Shown: positions 8,375 to 15,928 of the stretch, piece after piece
How positions within the stretch are numbered: position 1 is the stretch's first letter
Layout of the letters: every line of letters begins with the position of its first letter
Assembly: GCA_016721015.1 (NCBI GenBank)
Contig: JADKJL010000003.1
Coordinates: 186,001-250,000 of the forward strand
Length of the DNA stretch: 64,000 nt
Origin: Lysobacterales bacterium
GTDB taxonomy: Bacteria > Pseudomonadota > Gammaproteobacteria > Xanthomonadales > Rhodanobacteraceae
Direction of reading: 5' to 3'
Translations under genes and position numbers: made by a program
The notes under the pieces: model-generated
Seen by the model: the letters and a program-made list of their open reading frames with translations, nothing else
Database searches by the model: none
Told to the model about the DNA's origin: nothing

Positions 8375-8780
8375 CGATGTCCGCTCCGGCTGGCTCTGGT
8401 TGCTGCAGGTTCAGCGCGCGCGGCAACACATGGTGCCGATAGACTTCCCGCGCTTCGTCCTGATCGAAATTCGCATGCTTGCGTTTCTTGACGCCAAGAT
8501 CCGACAGCAATACATGTTCGTCGGCGACCACCCCGGCCTGTGCCAGGCAAGCCGATACGCAGGCAAGTACGCAACCATCCAGAGCGAGGATCGCGCGACC
8601 GCTTTGCGCCGTGCGCACCAAGCCGGTGACGCCACCACCGACACCGGCAATGCAGGACATTTCGGCGACGCCTTCGCGATCAAGCCAGAGTGCCATCTGG
8701 TTGGCCATCTGCGCGGCACTCGAACATCCCGAGCATGCGTAGACCAGCGCCAACTTGCTGCTTGCACGCTGTGCACTCAT
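8355..8780 (-). CDS. DGC-domain putative zinc-binding protein
   Basis: 141 residues matching the DGC family, small proteins of unknown function with conserved cysteines. Visible are CSGC (Cys16, Cys19), MSCIAGVGGG (Cys43), the family DGC triad at 68-70 followed by Cys74 and Cys78, and a KKRKHANFDQDE tract near the C-terminus. The cysteines suggest metal or cluster binding. It precedes the chorismate mutase-UbiT gene with a 20-base overlap, so the two are almost certainly co-expressed. An FNR-like box lies about 150 bp upstream. A link to anaerobic ubiquinone synthesis is inferred from position only. Confidence 0.75.
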   Translation of the reverse strand: MSAQRASSKLALVYACSGCSSAAQMANQMALWLDREGVAEMSCIAGVGGGVTGLVRTAQSGRAILALDGCVLACVSACLAQAGVVADEHVLLSDLGVKKRKHANFDQDEAREVYRHHVLPRALNLQQPEPAGADIDANLVA

Positions 8781-9163
8781 GCGAACCGGCCCCCGGTGCG
8801 CGGTCGGTACGCCGCCCTCACCGAGAATTCGCTCGCTTCAATGGATTTGACGCAGTGGCATGGTTCATGGGTGTGCGGATGTGCCGATATTCTCGCAGTA
8901 CACCCCGATCATGCCCGCCCTGCCCTGATTCAGGTCAAGCCTCGCGAAACAACGTGCATTCGGCGGTGATCCACCAATCCAGAGCATGATCCGCTGCGCG
9001 GCGCCATCCCTCGTCAGTCGGGTCGATGCCCACCCGCGCCTGACGTACCATTGCCGGCCAAACCGCAAACCCGTTGCTTGATCCGAATGTCGCCGGGTCG
9101 GCTCGGTGCGGCCGACTCGATTCCGACGCGACCTCTTGCGTGTGATTTGAAGGAGAGCCGACC
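8781..9163. other. divergent intergenic region between DGC gene and rarD-like gene
   Basis: 383 bp with no convincing gene. It holds the FNR-like box at 8925-8938. A 38-codon minus-strand reading at 8935-9051 (starting MVRQARVGIDPTDEGW) has a protein-like composition. It has no recognised family or clear ribosome site, so I do not call it a gene; it could be the tail of a broken gene. Confidence 0.4.
8925..8938. promoter_or_regulatory. FNR/Anr-like box upstream of the DGC/ubiT operon
   Basis: On the minus strand TTGACCTGAATCAG matches TTGAT-N4-ATCAA at 8 of 10 fixed positions. It is weaker than the ubiU site and lies about 150 bp upstream of the DGC start. An A/T-rich GAATAT lies near 8886-8891 at a distance suited to a -10 element of a class II promoter. 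The pairing with the ubiU box is what makes it notable. Confidence 0.35.
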
Positions 9164-10090
9164 CTGAGCACGCCACTGGATCGCCGCGGACTTGCCGCCG
9201 CCACCGCTGCGTTTGTCCTTTGGGGCTTGATGCCGCTGTACTGGCATCTGTTGAAAGCCGTGCCGTCGCTGCAGATCATTGCCCATCGCATCGTCTGGAG
9301 CACGCTGCTGGTGGTCGGCTGGCTGACCTGGCGCTACGGTCGCGGCTGGCTGCGCGAAACCCTGCAGCATCCGCGCGCGAGCTGGATGCTTGCGCTGTCC
9401 GGCATGTTCATCGCCTTCAACTGGGGCTTGTATATCTGGGCGGTCAATGCCGGGCATGTGGTCGAGACCAGCCTCGGCTATTTCATCAATCCGTTGCTCA
9501 ATGTCGTGCTCGGCGTCGCCTTCCTCGGCGAACGGCTGAATCGCGTGCAGTGGGTCTCAGTGGCAATCGCGGCGGCAGGCGTACTGTGGCTCACCTTCAA
9601 CTACGGCAGTTTTCCATGGATTGCCGTCGCGCTGGCATTTTCATTTGGCATGTACGGACTGATCCGAAAGATTGTCGCGGTGCCGCCGGTGCGTGGTCTC
9701 GGCGTCGAGAGCCTCTATCTTTTCCTGCCCGGCCTCGGCTTCCTGCTCTGGAGCGAGAGCCACGGCCAGGGCGGCTTCGCCATTGCCCAGAGCGCCGGCG
9801 GTTGGGGAATGGTGGCCGCCGGGCTGCTGGTCTTCGGCGGCGCCCTCACCGCGATCCCGCTGATCGCCTACGCCGATGCCGTACGCCGTATTCCGTTTTC
9901 CATGGTCGGCCTGATGCAATACATCGCACCGACCCTGCAACTGCTCTGCGGCGTCCTGGTTTTTGGCGAGCCGTTTGGCAGCGAACGCATGATCGGCTTT
10001 ACCCTGATCTGGATAGCCCTGGCCATCTTCGCGGCCGATGGCTTGCTGCGCGCGCGACGTCGATCGCTTGCGTTGCCGGCGGGTTCCTGA
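9164..10090 (+). CDS. rarD: RarD-type EamA family transporter
   Basis: 308 residues from the CTG at 9164. A 10-TM drug/metabolite transporter of the RarD branch: visible are FVLWGLMPLYWHLL, HRIVWS, FNWGLYIWAVNAGHVVETSLGYFINPL, and a second half with PLIAYADAVRRIPFSMVGLMQYIAPTLQ. Substrate unknown. The family normally begins with a short tail then DRRGLAA, which here is reached only by starting at the CTG, preceded by AAGGAGAG about 8 bases upstream. No ATG or GTG is in frame there; TTG 9227 and ATG 9230 would truncate helix 1. The start is therefore tentative. Confidence 0.8.
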   Translation: MSTPLDRRGLAAATAAFVLWGLMPLYWHLLKAVPSLQIIAHRIVWSTLLVVGWLTWRYGRGWLRETLQHPRASWMLALSGMFIAFNWGLYIWAVNAGHVVETSLGYFINPLLNVVLGVAFLGERLNRVQWVSVAIAAAGVLWLTFNYGSFPWIAVALAFSFGMYGLIRKIVAVPPVRGLGVESLYLFLPGLGFLLWSESHGQGGFAIAQSAGGWGMVAAGLLVFGGALTAIPLIAYADAVRRIPFSMVGLMQYIAPTLQLLCGVLVFGEPFGSERMIGFTLIWIALAIFAADGLLRARRRSLALPAGS

Positions 10091-10166
10091 TCGACCTTTC
10101 AAATTCCGCTTGGATTGGCAGACAACATTGCCTGCCGGGATTTCAGCTTGGCAAGGAACAATCGGC

Positions 10167-10724
10167 TCAACCGCGCCAGTTCGCGTGTGCGTTCCAGAAA
10201 TTGACGCTGCGTCGGTAGGCTTCCGCATCGAGCGAAACGCCGGAACCGCCCTGATCCGCACCGAGCGCGTTGCGCATCATCGTGATCGGGGCCATCGGGA
10301 TCTCTTCGGCTTCGGCCGTGTACAGGCAGCCGACCACACCCCAATCCGCAGAAATTGACGTGCCTTCCTCCAGCAATTGTTCGCGACTGTAGAGGATGGC
10401 AATCAGGTAATTCGCCACCGGCGGCTCGATTCCCTCGAACCAGCGAACCAGCACCGCTAGTTCCTCGGGATTGCGCGCCTCATAGGCCGAGCACAGGCGG
10501 TGCCGGTTATCCTCGGTGATCGGCAAGGCGATGCAGCGCGTACTTGTCCAGTTTCGATGGACGTGCAGCTTGCAGAACGGCGCGTAACCATCAAGCACCT
10601 TGAAAGGCGATAGCTCGTTCAAATGCCGCTCGAACGCAACCGGGGTGCAGTCCTGGATCGTATTGCGGCGCGGGGATCGCGGAAACAGACGGATCCGGGC
10701 AAATTCGGTCAGGATGATCGACAT
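10167..10724 (-). CDS. DUF3228 family protein
   Basis: 185 residues matching the DUF3228 family of unknown function. Conserved tracts include RNTIQDCTP, KVLDGYAPFCKL, NWTSTRC, SAYEAR, ADWGVVGCL and PMAPITMMRNALG. These are the long invariant blocks of this family, and the length is typical. The start at MSIILTEF is chosen because homologues begin there, although no good ribosome site is seen and a longer reading to 10784 is open. It stands alone, convergent with the transporter gene and divergent from the host-attachment gene. No signal peptide or membrane segment is evident. Confidence 0.75.
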   Translation of the reverse strand: MSIILTEFARIRLFPRSPRRNTIQDCTPVAFERHLNELSPFKVLDGYAPFCKLHVHRNWTSTRCIALPITEDNRHRLCSAYEARNPEELAVLVRWFEGIEPPVANYLIAILYSREQLLEEGTSISADWGVVGCLYTAEAEEIPMAPITMMRNALGADQGGSGVSLDAEAYRRSVNFWNAHANWRG

Positions 10725-10916
10725 ATCGGCTGCGCAAAAGGAGAAAACGGACCAGGAAGTATCGACGAACTGTTGCTCGAACACCTAGATTCACCCAGCG
10801 AGCCGGCGCGCTTGCTCGACCGTTCGGGTCGCCCGAGCGCAACAGAACACTTCATACAGGTAGTCTGTGCAAGACTTGACGGCTCAGCGCATGAATTGAT
10901 CTCCAAGGAGCATAAG

Positions 10917-11315
10917 ATGCAGAAAATACCATCCGGAGCATGGATCGTGGTCGCCGACGGAACAGGGGCACGCCTGTTTCAAAACATGAGCAAAGGCGCC
11001 ACGGTTTCGCTGCAGCAGCAAAAACTGCTCGAGCCCGAAGAACTGATCAACGATGGCCCTTCCGGCAAGCGGCCCCACGAGCAAACCGGGCAAGCGACCG
11101 ATGAGGCCACCTTTGCCAAGCAGCTTGCGCATTTCCTGAATGCTGCCGCGCTCAAACAGGAGTTTACCGATCTGGTTCTGATGGCCGATCCGCAAACCCT
11201 CGGGCAATTGCGGCCGCAACTGCACAACGAAACCACGCGACGGATAGTCAAGGAAATAGCCAAGACCTTCACCAATGCGCCGCTGGAAGACATCGAGTCG
11301 GCGCTCAAACACTGA
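10917..11315 (+). CDS. host attachment family protein (AtsE/PF10116-like)
   Basis: 132 residues, matching the family named for a role in bacterial attachment to host plants. The biochemical function is not known. Visible features are the N-terminal WIVVADGTGARLF, the middle ATDEATFAKQLAHFLN and LVLMADPQTLGQLR, and a C-terminal helix ending in IESALKH. The ATG is preceded by AAGGAG at 6 bases. It is soluble with no signal peptide. It is isolated, with no obvious functional partner nearby. Confidence 0.75.
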   Translation: MQKIPSGAWIVVADGTGARLFQNMSKGATVSLQQQKLLEPEELINDGPSGKRPHEQTGQATDEATFAKQLAHFLNAAALKQEFTDLVLMADPQTLGQLRPQLHNETTRRIVKEIAKTFTNAPLEDIESALKH

Positions 11316-11478
11316 GCCTCGTGGAAGGTGCTTTTCAGTCTTCCTGTCACGACCTTGCAGTTGGCAGGATGTCCGCCATGATTTTCCGCGACCTCCGTTG
11401 GCAGCCGCGGAAAATTTCCTGTGAACCCACGCGTCCCGGATTTCGTCAGGAAACGCTCAGCTTCGCGCCAAAGCTCGC

Positions 11479-12084
11479 CTAGAGAGACTCGCGCTGATCC
11501 AGTTCGTGATGAATCAGCACCACGCATTGCGAGGCGAACAGCATTTTCGATCCCAGCGCGATCTTGCTTGCACCTAGGCGCTCGAGACCGTGAAAGGTCT
11601 TCTTCGGCATCGGGATGTGGTCGGTCAGCAGGAAACACGGGTTGCCTTCAAACACCTGCTCACGCATCGACCTGCCCTTGCGATCCATCACGAACAACTG
11701 ATGATCCACGGCCAGTTCCTGCACCAGCCGCTCGAAGCTGACCGTGCGCACGCTGACGCCGGTCTCCACCGGCCGCTGCTCTTCCTTGCCCATGCCTCTG
11801 GAGACATCCAGTGCCTTGGCGATCTTGCCAAGCAGTGCCTGCTCGTGAAATCCGCCGATATCGTGCATCGCGTTGGCATCGAATCGAATCGTGCGGGAAA
11901 AATCCTGCGTACTCTCCAGCACCAGATACACCGTCACATCCGCCCGATGCGACTGCGCCACGAAGATCGCGTTCATCAGTGTATGCGCGAGGATTTCGGT
12001 ATGCGCGTCCTTGCCCACAGACGCCAGCAGTGCCTGGCTTTCCGTCGGGGCCGCGCGTGCTCTCAGTACAAAGGTGCGCATCAA
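11479..12084 (-). CDS. TrmY-like SPOUT methyltransferase (PF04013)
   Basis: 201 residues resembling TrmY, which in archaea methylates N1 of pseudouridine 54 in tRNA. Visible are MRTFVLRARAAPTES, AHTLMNAIFVAQSHRADVTVYLVLE, and the SPOUT knot end with FLLTDHIPMPKK and LGSKMLFASQCVVLIHHELD. Bacterial homologues occur in some gammaproteobacteria, where the target is not established. It is last in a likely minus-strand cluster with a small protein, DUF488 and a glycosylase-like gene. No signal peptide. Confidence 0.75.
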   Translation of the reverse strand: MMRTFVLRARAAPTESQALLASVGKDAHTEILAHTLMNAIFVAQSHRADVTVYLVLESTQDFSRTIRFDANAMHDIGGFHEQALLGKIAKALDVSRGMGKEEQRPVETGVSVRTVSFERLVQELAVDHQLFVMDRKGRSMREQVFEGNPCFLLTDHIPMPKKTFHGLERLGASKIALGSKMLFASQCVVLIHHELDQRESL

Positions 12085-12096
12085 AAAGGTCGCCGT

Positions 12097-12288
12097 CTAG
12101 TCGTCGCCGCGCGGAACATGGCGTGCCGCCCACATATTGTCCACCAGATTCGGGTAGCGGCGGCCAGCGTCATCAGCGCGGGCACGCGCGGCTTCCTTCT
12201 GAAGTGTAGTCAAGGGTTGCGGTTTGCCGGGCGCTAGCTTGCGCTTCCATGGCGGCAGCTTTCCGGGATCAACAGGTTTGTGGGTCAT
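12097..12288 (-). CDS. small basic protein of unknown function
   Basis: 63 residues from the ATG (MTHKPVDPGKLPPW). It is proline- and arginine-rich, with RRYPNLVDNMWAARH near the C-terminus. I do not recognise a named family. It ends 12 bases before trmY and follows the DUF488 gene, so it is probably part of the same transcript. A TTG start at 12387, overlapping the DUF488 stop by 4 bases, would add 33 residues. Confidence 0.5.
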   Translation of the reverse strand: MTHKPVDPGKLPPWKRKLAPGKPQPLTTLQKEAARARADDAGRRYPNLVDNMWAARHVPRGDD

Positions 12289-12383
12289 GCCGAGGTCCAG
12301 TCGCGTCACGTCGATCGCAAGCGGCGATTCTATGCAATCGCGCATCACTTCCAAACGAGACGGTCTCAAGCAGAAGTCGCGTC

Positions 12384-12773
12384 TCAACCGGCGCCCAGCG
12401 CCGTAAGTCTCTCCCGGATCACGACTGCCTGATTTTCCGTCTCGCTTTTCGCACCATAAACCAGGGTCATCACCCTGCCCTCGACCGATTTCAGCAATTC
12501 GCTCAGCCGCTCCGTCTGCTCCGGCTCATTCAACCACGCCCGATAGCGATGCCGAAACTCCTCCCAGCGTTCGGGCTTGTGGCCAAACCATTTGATCAGT
12601 TCGGCGTCGGGGGCGATATCTTTCGCCCATTCGTCGAGCTGGAGGGATTCCTTGCTGCGACCGCGCGGCCAGAAGTGATCGACGAGGACGCGATAGCCGT
12701 CACGCTCACCGGGGTCTTCGTAGGCACGTTGAAGATGGATCTCGATGGGTTTGGATCTTGATTGTTTGCTCAT
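12384..12773 (-). CDS. DUF488 family protein
   Basis: 129 residues of the DUF488 family (COG3189 type), function unknown. Typical blocks are RAYEDPGERDGYRVLVDHFWPRG, the tract LDEWAKDIAPDAELIKWFGH, and the C-terminal VMTLVYGAKSETENQAVVIRE. The ATG at 12773 overlaps the stop of the upstream glycosylase-like gene by 4 bases, showing coupling. A longer upstream reading runs through that gene in another frame and is rejected. Confidence 0.8.
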   Translation of the reverse strand: MSKQSRSKPIEIHLQRAYEDPGERDGYRVLVDHFWPRGRSKESLQLDEWAKDIAPDAELIKWFGHKPERWEEFRHRYRAWLNEPEQTERLSELLKSVEGRVMTLVYGAKSETENQAVVIRERLTALGAG

Positions 12774-13444
12774 GGCGAATCCTTGTTGCTCTTGCGTAAT
12801 ACCTTGCGCACCTGCTGGCGGAGATTCGGCAACAGTTCGGCCTCGAACCACGGGTTGCGCAGAAACCAGGCGATATTGCGCGGCGAGGGATGTGGCAGCG
12901 GGATCATCGTGGGTGCGAACTGCGCGTGGGCAGCAACGGTTGTGCCGACCCCACCGGCTGCGCCCTTGCCAAGAAAGTGTCGTTGCGCATACTGGCCAAT
13001 CAGCAGGGTCAACTCGATGTTCGGCAGGCTGGCCAGCAACCGATCGAGCCAGAGGTCGGCGCATTCGCGGCGTGGCGGACGGTCGCCGCTGGCACTCTTG
13101 CCGGGATAACAGAAGCCCATCGGGATGATCGCGACCTGTTGCGGATCGTAGAAAGCCGGCTTGTCGATGCCGAGCCAGCCACGCAGGCGTTCGCCGCTGG
13201 CATCGTCCCAGGGAATGCCGCTGGCGTGAACGCGAGCGCCGGGAGCCTGGCCGACAATCAACAACCGCGCATTCGCGCCGACCTGGACGATTGGACGTGG
13301 ACCGTGTGGAAGATGGATCGCGCAGGCAATGCAGGCGCGCACGGCTGTGAGCAGGGAGTTGAGGTGTTCGCCCTCCGCCATCTTGCCAGCGGCCAGTGTT
13401 TCTGGCCGGCGTGGTCGGCTGCTGGGTTGGCCGGACTTGCGCAT
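12770..13444 (-). CDS. uracil-DNA glycosylase family protein
   Basis: About 224 residues from the ATG at 13444 (203 if from 13381). The core fits a UDG-superfamily protein: CIACAIHLPHGPRP, LLIVGQAPGARVHASGIPWDD (the first active-site motif region), IIPMGFCYPGK, LTLLIGQYAQRHFLG, and PLPHPSPRN (second motif with the conserved His). Members excise damaged bases or are unassigned. The N-terminal 20-40 residues are low in complexity and the start is uncertain; a further 150-codon extension is rejected as not family-like. Confidence 0.7.
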   Translation of the reverse strand: MRKSGQPSSRPRRPETLAAGKMAEGEHLNSLLTAVRACIACAIHLPHGPRPIVQVGANARLLIVGQAPGARVHASGIPWDDASGERLRGWLGIDKPAFYDPQQVAIIPMGFCYPGKSASGDRPPRRECADLWLDRLLASLPNIELTLLIGQYAQRHFLGKGAAGGVGTTVAAHAQFAPTMIPLPHPSPRNIAWFLRNPWFEAELLPNLRQQVRKVLRKSNKDSP

Positions 13445-13847
13445 GACCTTCAATATGGCAGGAATACGGGCGGTCACAAGGGCTGTTGCCACTCTCGTTT
13501 TATCGGGAATTGAACGTCCGGGCCGCGTTGCGACTTTTTGCGGCAAGCCCCGTGATTCACGAGCAATCGAACGCCTCGAATGCCGCAAAATCCGGCGCTT
13601 CGCTCCAATTGCCAAGGCGGGCTGCGGTTTTAGTCCTAACGCATATGCCTTATCCTGTGCGGCTGCATTGTCGTGAATCATCATGATTGCGGGCTCACAC
13701 CGAGTGGGTGCCTTGCTCTGCGCCATGCGTCTTGCTCCTCGGCGCACGCCGGCGTAAGCGCCGGATCCTTGTGGATGCACCGACAAAACCCCATCTTCCG
13801 CGCGACGCAAACGCGTGCGATCCGCCTTACTCAAAACTGGAGACTCC
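13445..13847. other. intergenic region between the UDG-like gene and ALDH7
   Basis: 403 bp between divergent genes. Open readings exist on both strands but none looks like a conserved protein and none has a convincing ribosome site. It presumably holds both promoters. Near 13741-13765 there is a short palindrome (GGCG-TAAGCGCC type). I see nothing further that I can support. Confidence 0.4.
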
Positions 13848-15380
13848 ATGTCCGCTGACATTCTCAACGCTCTTGGCCTGACCAAGACCAATTCCGGCAC
13901 TTACCTCGGCCAGGGCGAATGGTCGAAGACCACGGATGCCGGTCTGATCCAGTCGATCAACCCGGCAACCAACGAAGTGATTGCTGAAGTCCACGCGTCG
14001 AACAAGGCCGATTACGACCTGATCATGAAGCGAGCCCAGGCGGCCTTTGAAGTCTGGCGCACAACGCCCGCTCCGCTGCGCGGCGAAGCCGTGCGCCTGT
14101 GTGGCGAAGCATTGCGCAAGCACAAGGATGCGCTGGGTTCGCTGGTTTCGCTGGAGATGGGCAAGATCAAGCCGGAAGGCGACGGCGAAGTACAGGAGAT
14201 GATCGACATCGCAGATTTCGCCGTCGGCCAGTCGCGCATGCTGTACGGCTACACGATGCATTCGGAGCGTCCGGGCCATCGCATGTACGACCAATGGCAT
14301 CCGCTCGGTCTGGTCGGCATCATCAGCGCGTTCAATTTCCCGGTCGCGGTGTGGGCCTGGAACTCGTTCCTGGCCGCAATCTGCGGCGACATCTGCATCT
14401 GGAAGCCCTCGCCGAAGGTGCCGCTGGCCGCGATCGCGACCATGAAGATCTGCAACGAGGCCTTGAAGGACGCCGGTTTCCCGGATCTGTTCTTCCTGTT
14501 CAACGATGCCGGCACTGACCTGGCCAAGGCGTTTGTCGATGACCGTCGCGTTGCGTTGGTCAGCTTCACCGGCTCGACCAAGGTTGGCCGCAGTGTTGGC
14601 GAACGCGTCGCGATGCGCATGAGCCGCAGCCTGCTGGAACTCGGCGGCAACAACGCGATGATTGTCGATGATACGGCTGATCTGAAACTTGCCCTGCCCG
14701 CCATCGTGTTCGGCGCAGTCGGCACGGCCGGCCAGCGTTGCACGACGACACGCCGCTTGTTTGTGCATGAGTCGATCCACGACGAGGTGGTCGCATCGGT
14801 GGTCAAGGCGTACAAGCAAGTCGAAGGCAAGATTGGCGATCCGACCGATGCGAAGACGCTGATGGGCCCGCTCAACAGTCCGGACGCGGTCAAGCAATTC
14901 CTCGGCGCGGTGGAAAAAGCCAAGGCGACGGGCGGCACCGTGGTCACCGGTGGCGCGGCAAAGGATGGCAAGGGCAATTTCGTCCTGCCGACGGTCATCA
15001 CGGGGCTCAAGAACAGCGACGAGGTCGTGCAGACCGAAACCTTCGCCCCGATTCTCTATGTGATGAAGTTCAAGACGCTCGACGAAGCATTTGCCATGCA
15101 CAACGACGTGCCGCAGGGCTTGTCGTCAGCGATCTTCACGCAGAACGTCAAGCACGCCGAACGCTTCCTTTCCTCGGCGGGTTCCGATTGCGGTATCGCC
15201 AACGTCAATATCGGCACCTCGGGTGCGGAGATCGGCGGGGCCTTCGGTGGCGAGAAGGAAACCGGTGGCGGTCGTGAATCCGGATCGGATGCATGGAAGG
15301 TCTACATGCGCCGCCAGACCAACACGATCAATTATTCCGATCACCTGCCGCTGGCACAGGGCATCAAGTTCGAGTTCTGA
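13848..15380 (+). CDS. aldehyde dehydrogenase family 7 (aminoadipate-semialdehyde type)
   Basis: 510 residues of the ALDH7 group, which oxidises alpha-aminoadipic semialdehyde in lysine breakdown and related aldehydes. Visible: ISAFNFPVAVWAWN, the NAD loop FTGSTKVG, catalytic Glu264 in LLELGGNN, nucleophile Cys298 in AGQRCTTTRR, and the C-terminal GGAFGGEKETGGGRESGSDAWK typical of this group. The start ATG has GGAG upstream. A terminator follows at 15410. Glutaryl-CoA dehydrogenase elsewhere in the window fits a lysine-catabolic role, but they are not in one operon. Confidence 0.88.
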   Translation: MSADILNALGLTKTNSGTYLGQGEWSKTTDAGLIQSINPATNEVIAEVHASNKADYDLIMKRAQAAFEVWRTTPAPLRGEAVRLCGEALRKHKDALGSLVSLEMGKIKPEGDGEVQEMIDIADFAVGQSRMLYGYTMHSERPGHRMYDQWHPLGLVGIISAFNFPVAVWAWNSFLAAICGDICIWKPSPKVPLAAIATMKICNEALKDAGFPDLFFLFNDAGTDLAKAFVDDRRVALVSFTGSTKVGRSVGERVAMRMSRSLLELGGNNAMIVDDTADLKLALPAIVFGAVGTAGQRCTTTRRLFVHESIHDEVVASVVKAYKQVEGKIGDPTDAKTLMGPLNSPDAVKQFLGAVEKAKATGGTVVTGGAAKDGKGNFVLPTVITGLKNSDEVVQTETFAPILYVMKFKTLDEAFAMHNDVPQGLSSAIFTQNVKHAERFLSSAGSDCGIANVNIGTSGAEIGGAFGGEKETGGGRESGSDAWKVYMRRQTNTINYSDHLPLAQGIKFEF

Positions 15381-15409
15381 TCCAGCGCAAGCATTGACGC
15401 CACAACGAA

Positions 15410-15437
15410 ACCGGTCGCCTTGGCGGCCGGTTTTTTT
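15410..15437 (+). terminator. rho-independent terminator of the ALDH7 gene
   Basis: A 10-bp stem (ACCGGTCGCC/GGCGGCCGGT, one G-T pair) with a 2-base loop is followed by seven T residues. It starts 29 bases after the ALDH7 stop. Confidence 0.85.
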
Positions 15438-15465
15438 GTTGCTGGCGAACTGCAGCGTGCTTTTC

Positions 15466-15564
15466 GCAGGAGCCCGTTTACGGGCGAGGCTTTTCGCAAT
15501 TTCCATTCTCCCTTCTCTATTCTCGTTTCCCGTGCAGGAGCCTCGCCCGTAAACGGGCTCCTGC
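15466..15564. repeat. inverted REP pair (REPIN-like)
   Basis: GCAGGAGCCCGTTTACGGGC at 15466 and its near-exact inverted copy at 15540-15564 enclose a pyrimidine-rich linker. Each copy carries its own GCCCG/CGGGC hairpin. The same palindrome family recurs at about 21590. It sits between the ALDH7 terminator and the DUF4190 gene. REP doublets of this type are usually moved by RAYT transposases; no such gene is in the window. Confidence 0.65.
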
Positions 15565-15643
15565 GGGTTACCCGCAGGCTTCTATTCCCGGGCGACGGAC
15601 ACCGGGTTGTGCCTGCGGTTAAACTGCACGGCCGGAGGAAGCC

Positions 15644-15925
15644 ATGAACCCACCCATTCGCACCAGCGGCACCGCAATCACAAGCCTGATTTTCGGCATC
15701 ATCACGTGGGTCGGCTTGCCGGTCATTGGCGCACTGGTGGCCGTGATTTGCGGGCACATCGCGCGCGGCGAGATTCGTCGCATGCCGCCTGGCACGATCG
15801 AGGGCGATGGCATGGCCATTGCCGGTCTGATCCTCGGCTACGCTCAACTGGTCTTGTGTCTGCTTGGAATTTTGCTGTTCATTGGCCTCCTGTTCCTGGG
15901 TTTCGGCGTCGCAGGTTGGCGCTGA
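15644..15925 (+). CDS. DUF4190 domain small membrane protein
   Basis: 93 residues with two predicted membrane helices (about 10-38 and 57-88). The DUF4190 pattern is visible: ITSLIFGIITWVG, ICGHIARGEIRR, GDGMAIAGLILGYAQLVL. Function unknown. It lies 3 bases upstream of the pyrD start and is probably co-transcribed with pyrD-murB. Confidence 0.75.
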   Translation: MNPPIRTSGTAITSLIFGIITWVGLPVIGALVAVICGHIARGEIRRMPPGTIEGDGMAIAGLILGYAQLVLCLLGILLFIGLLFLGFGVAGWR

Positions 15926-15928
15926 TCG

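Noticed and set aside
12770..13900. Extra 152 N-terminal residues of the UDG-like protein
   Set aside because: The extension is low in complexity and unlike the family, which begins near the CIACAIHLPHGPRP region.
13827..15101. Long antisense reading opposite ALDH7
   Set aside because: It mirrors the ALDH7 codon pattern, with no family resemblance and no ribosome site. High-GC genes routinely give such shadows.
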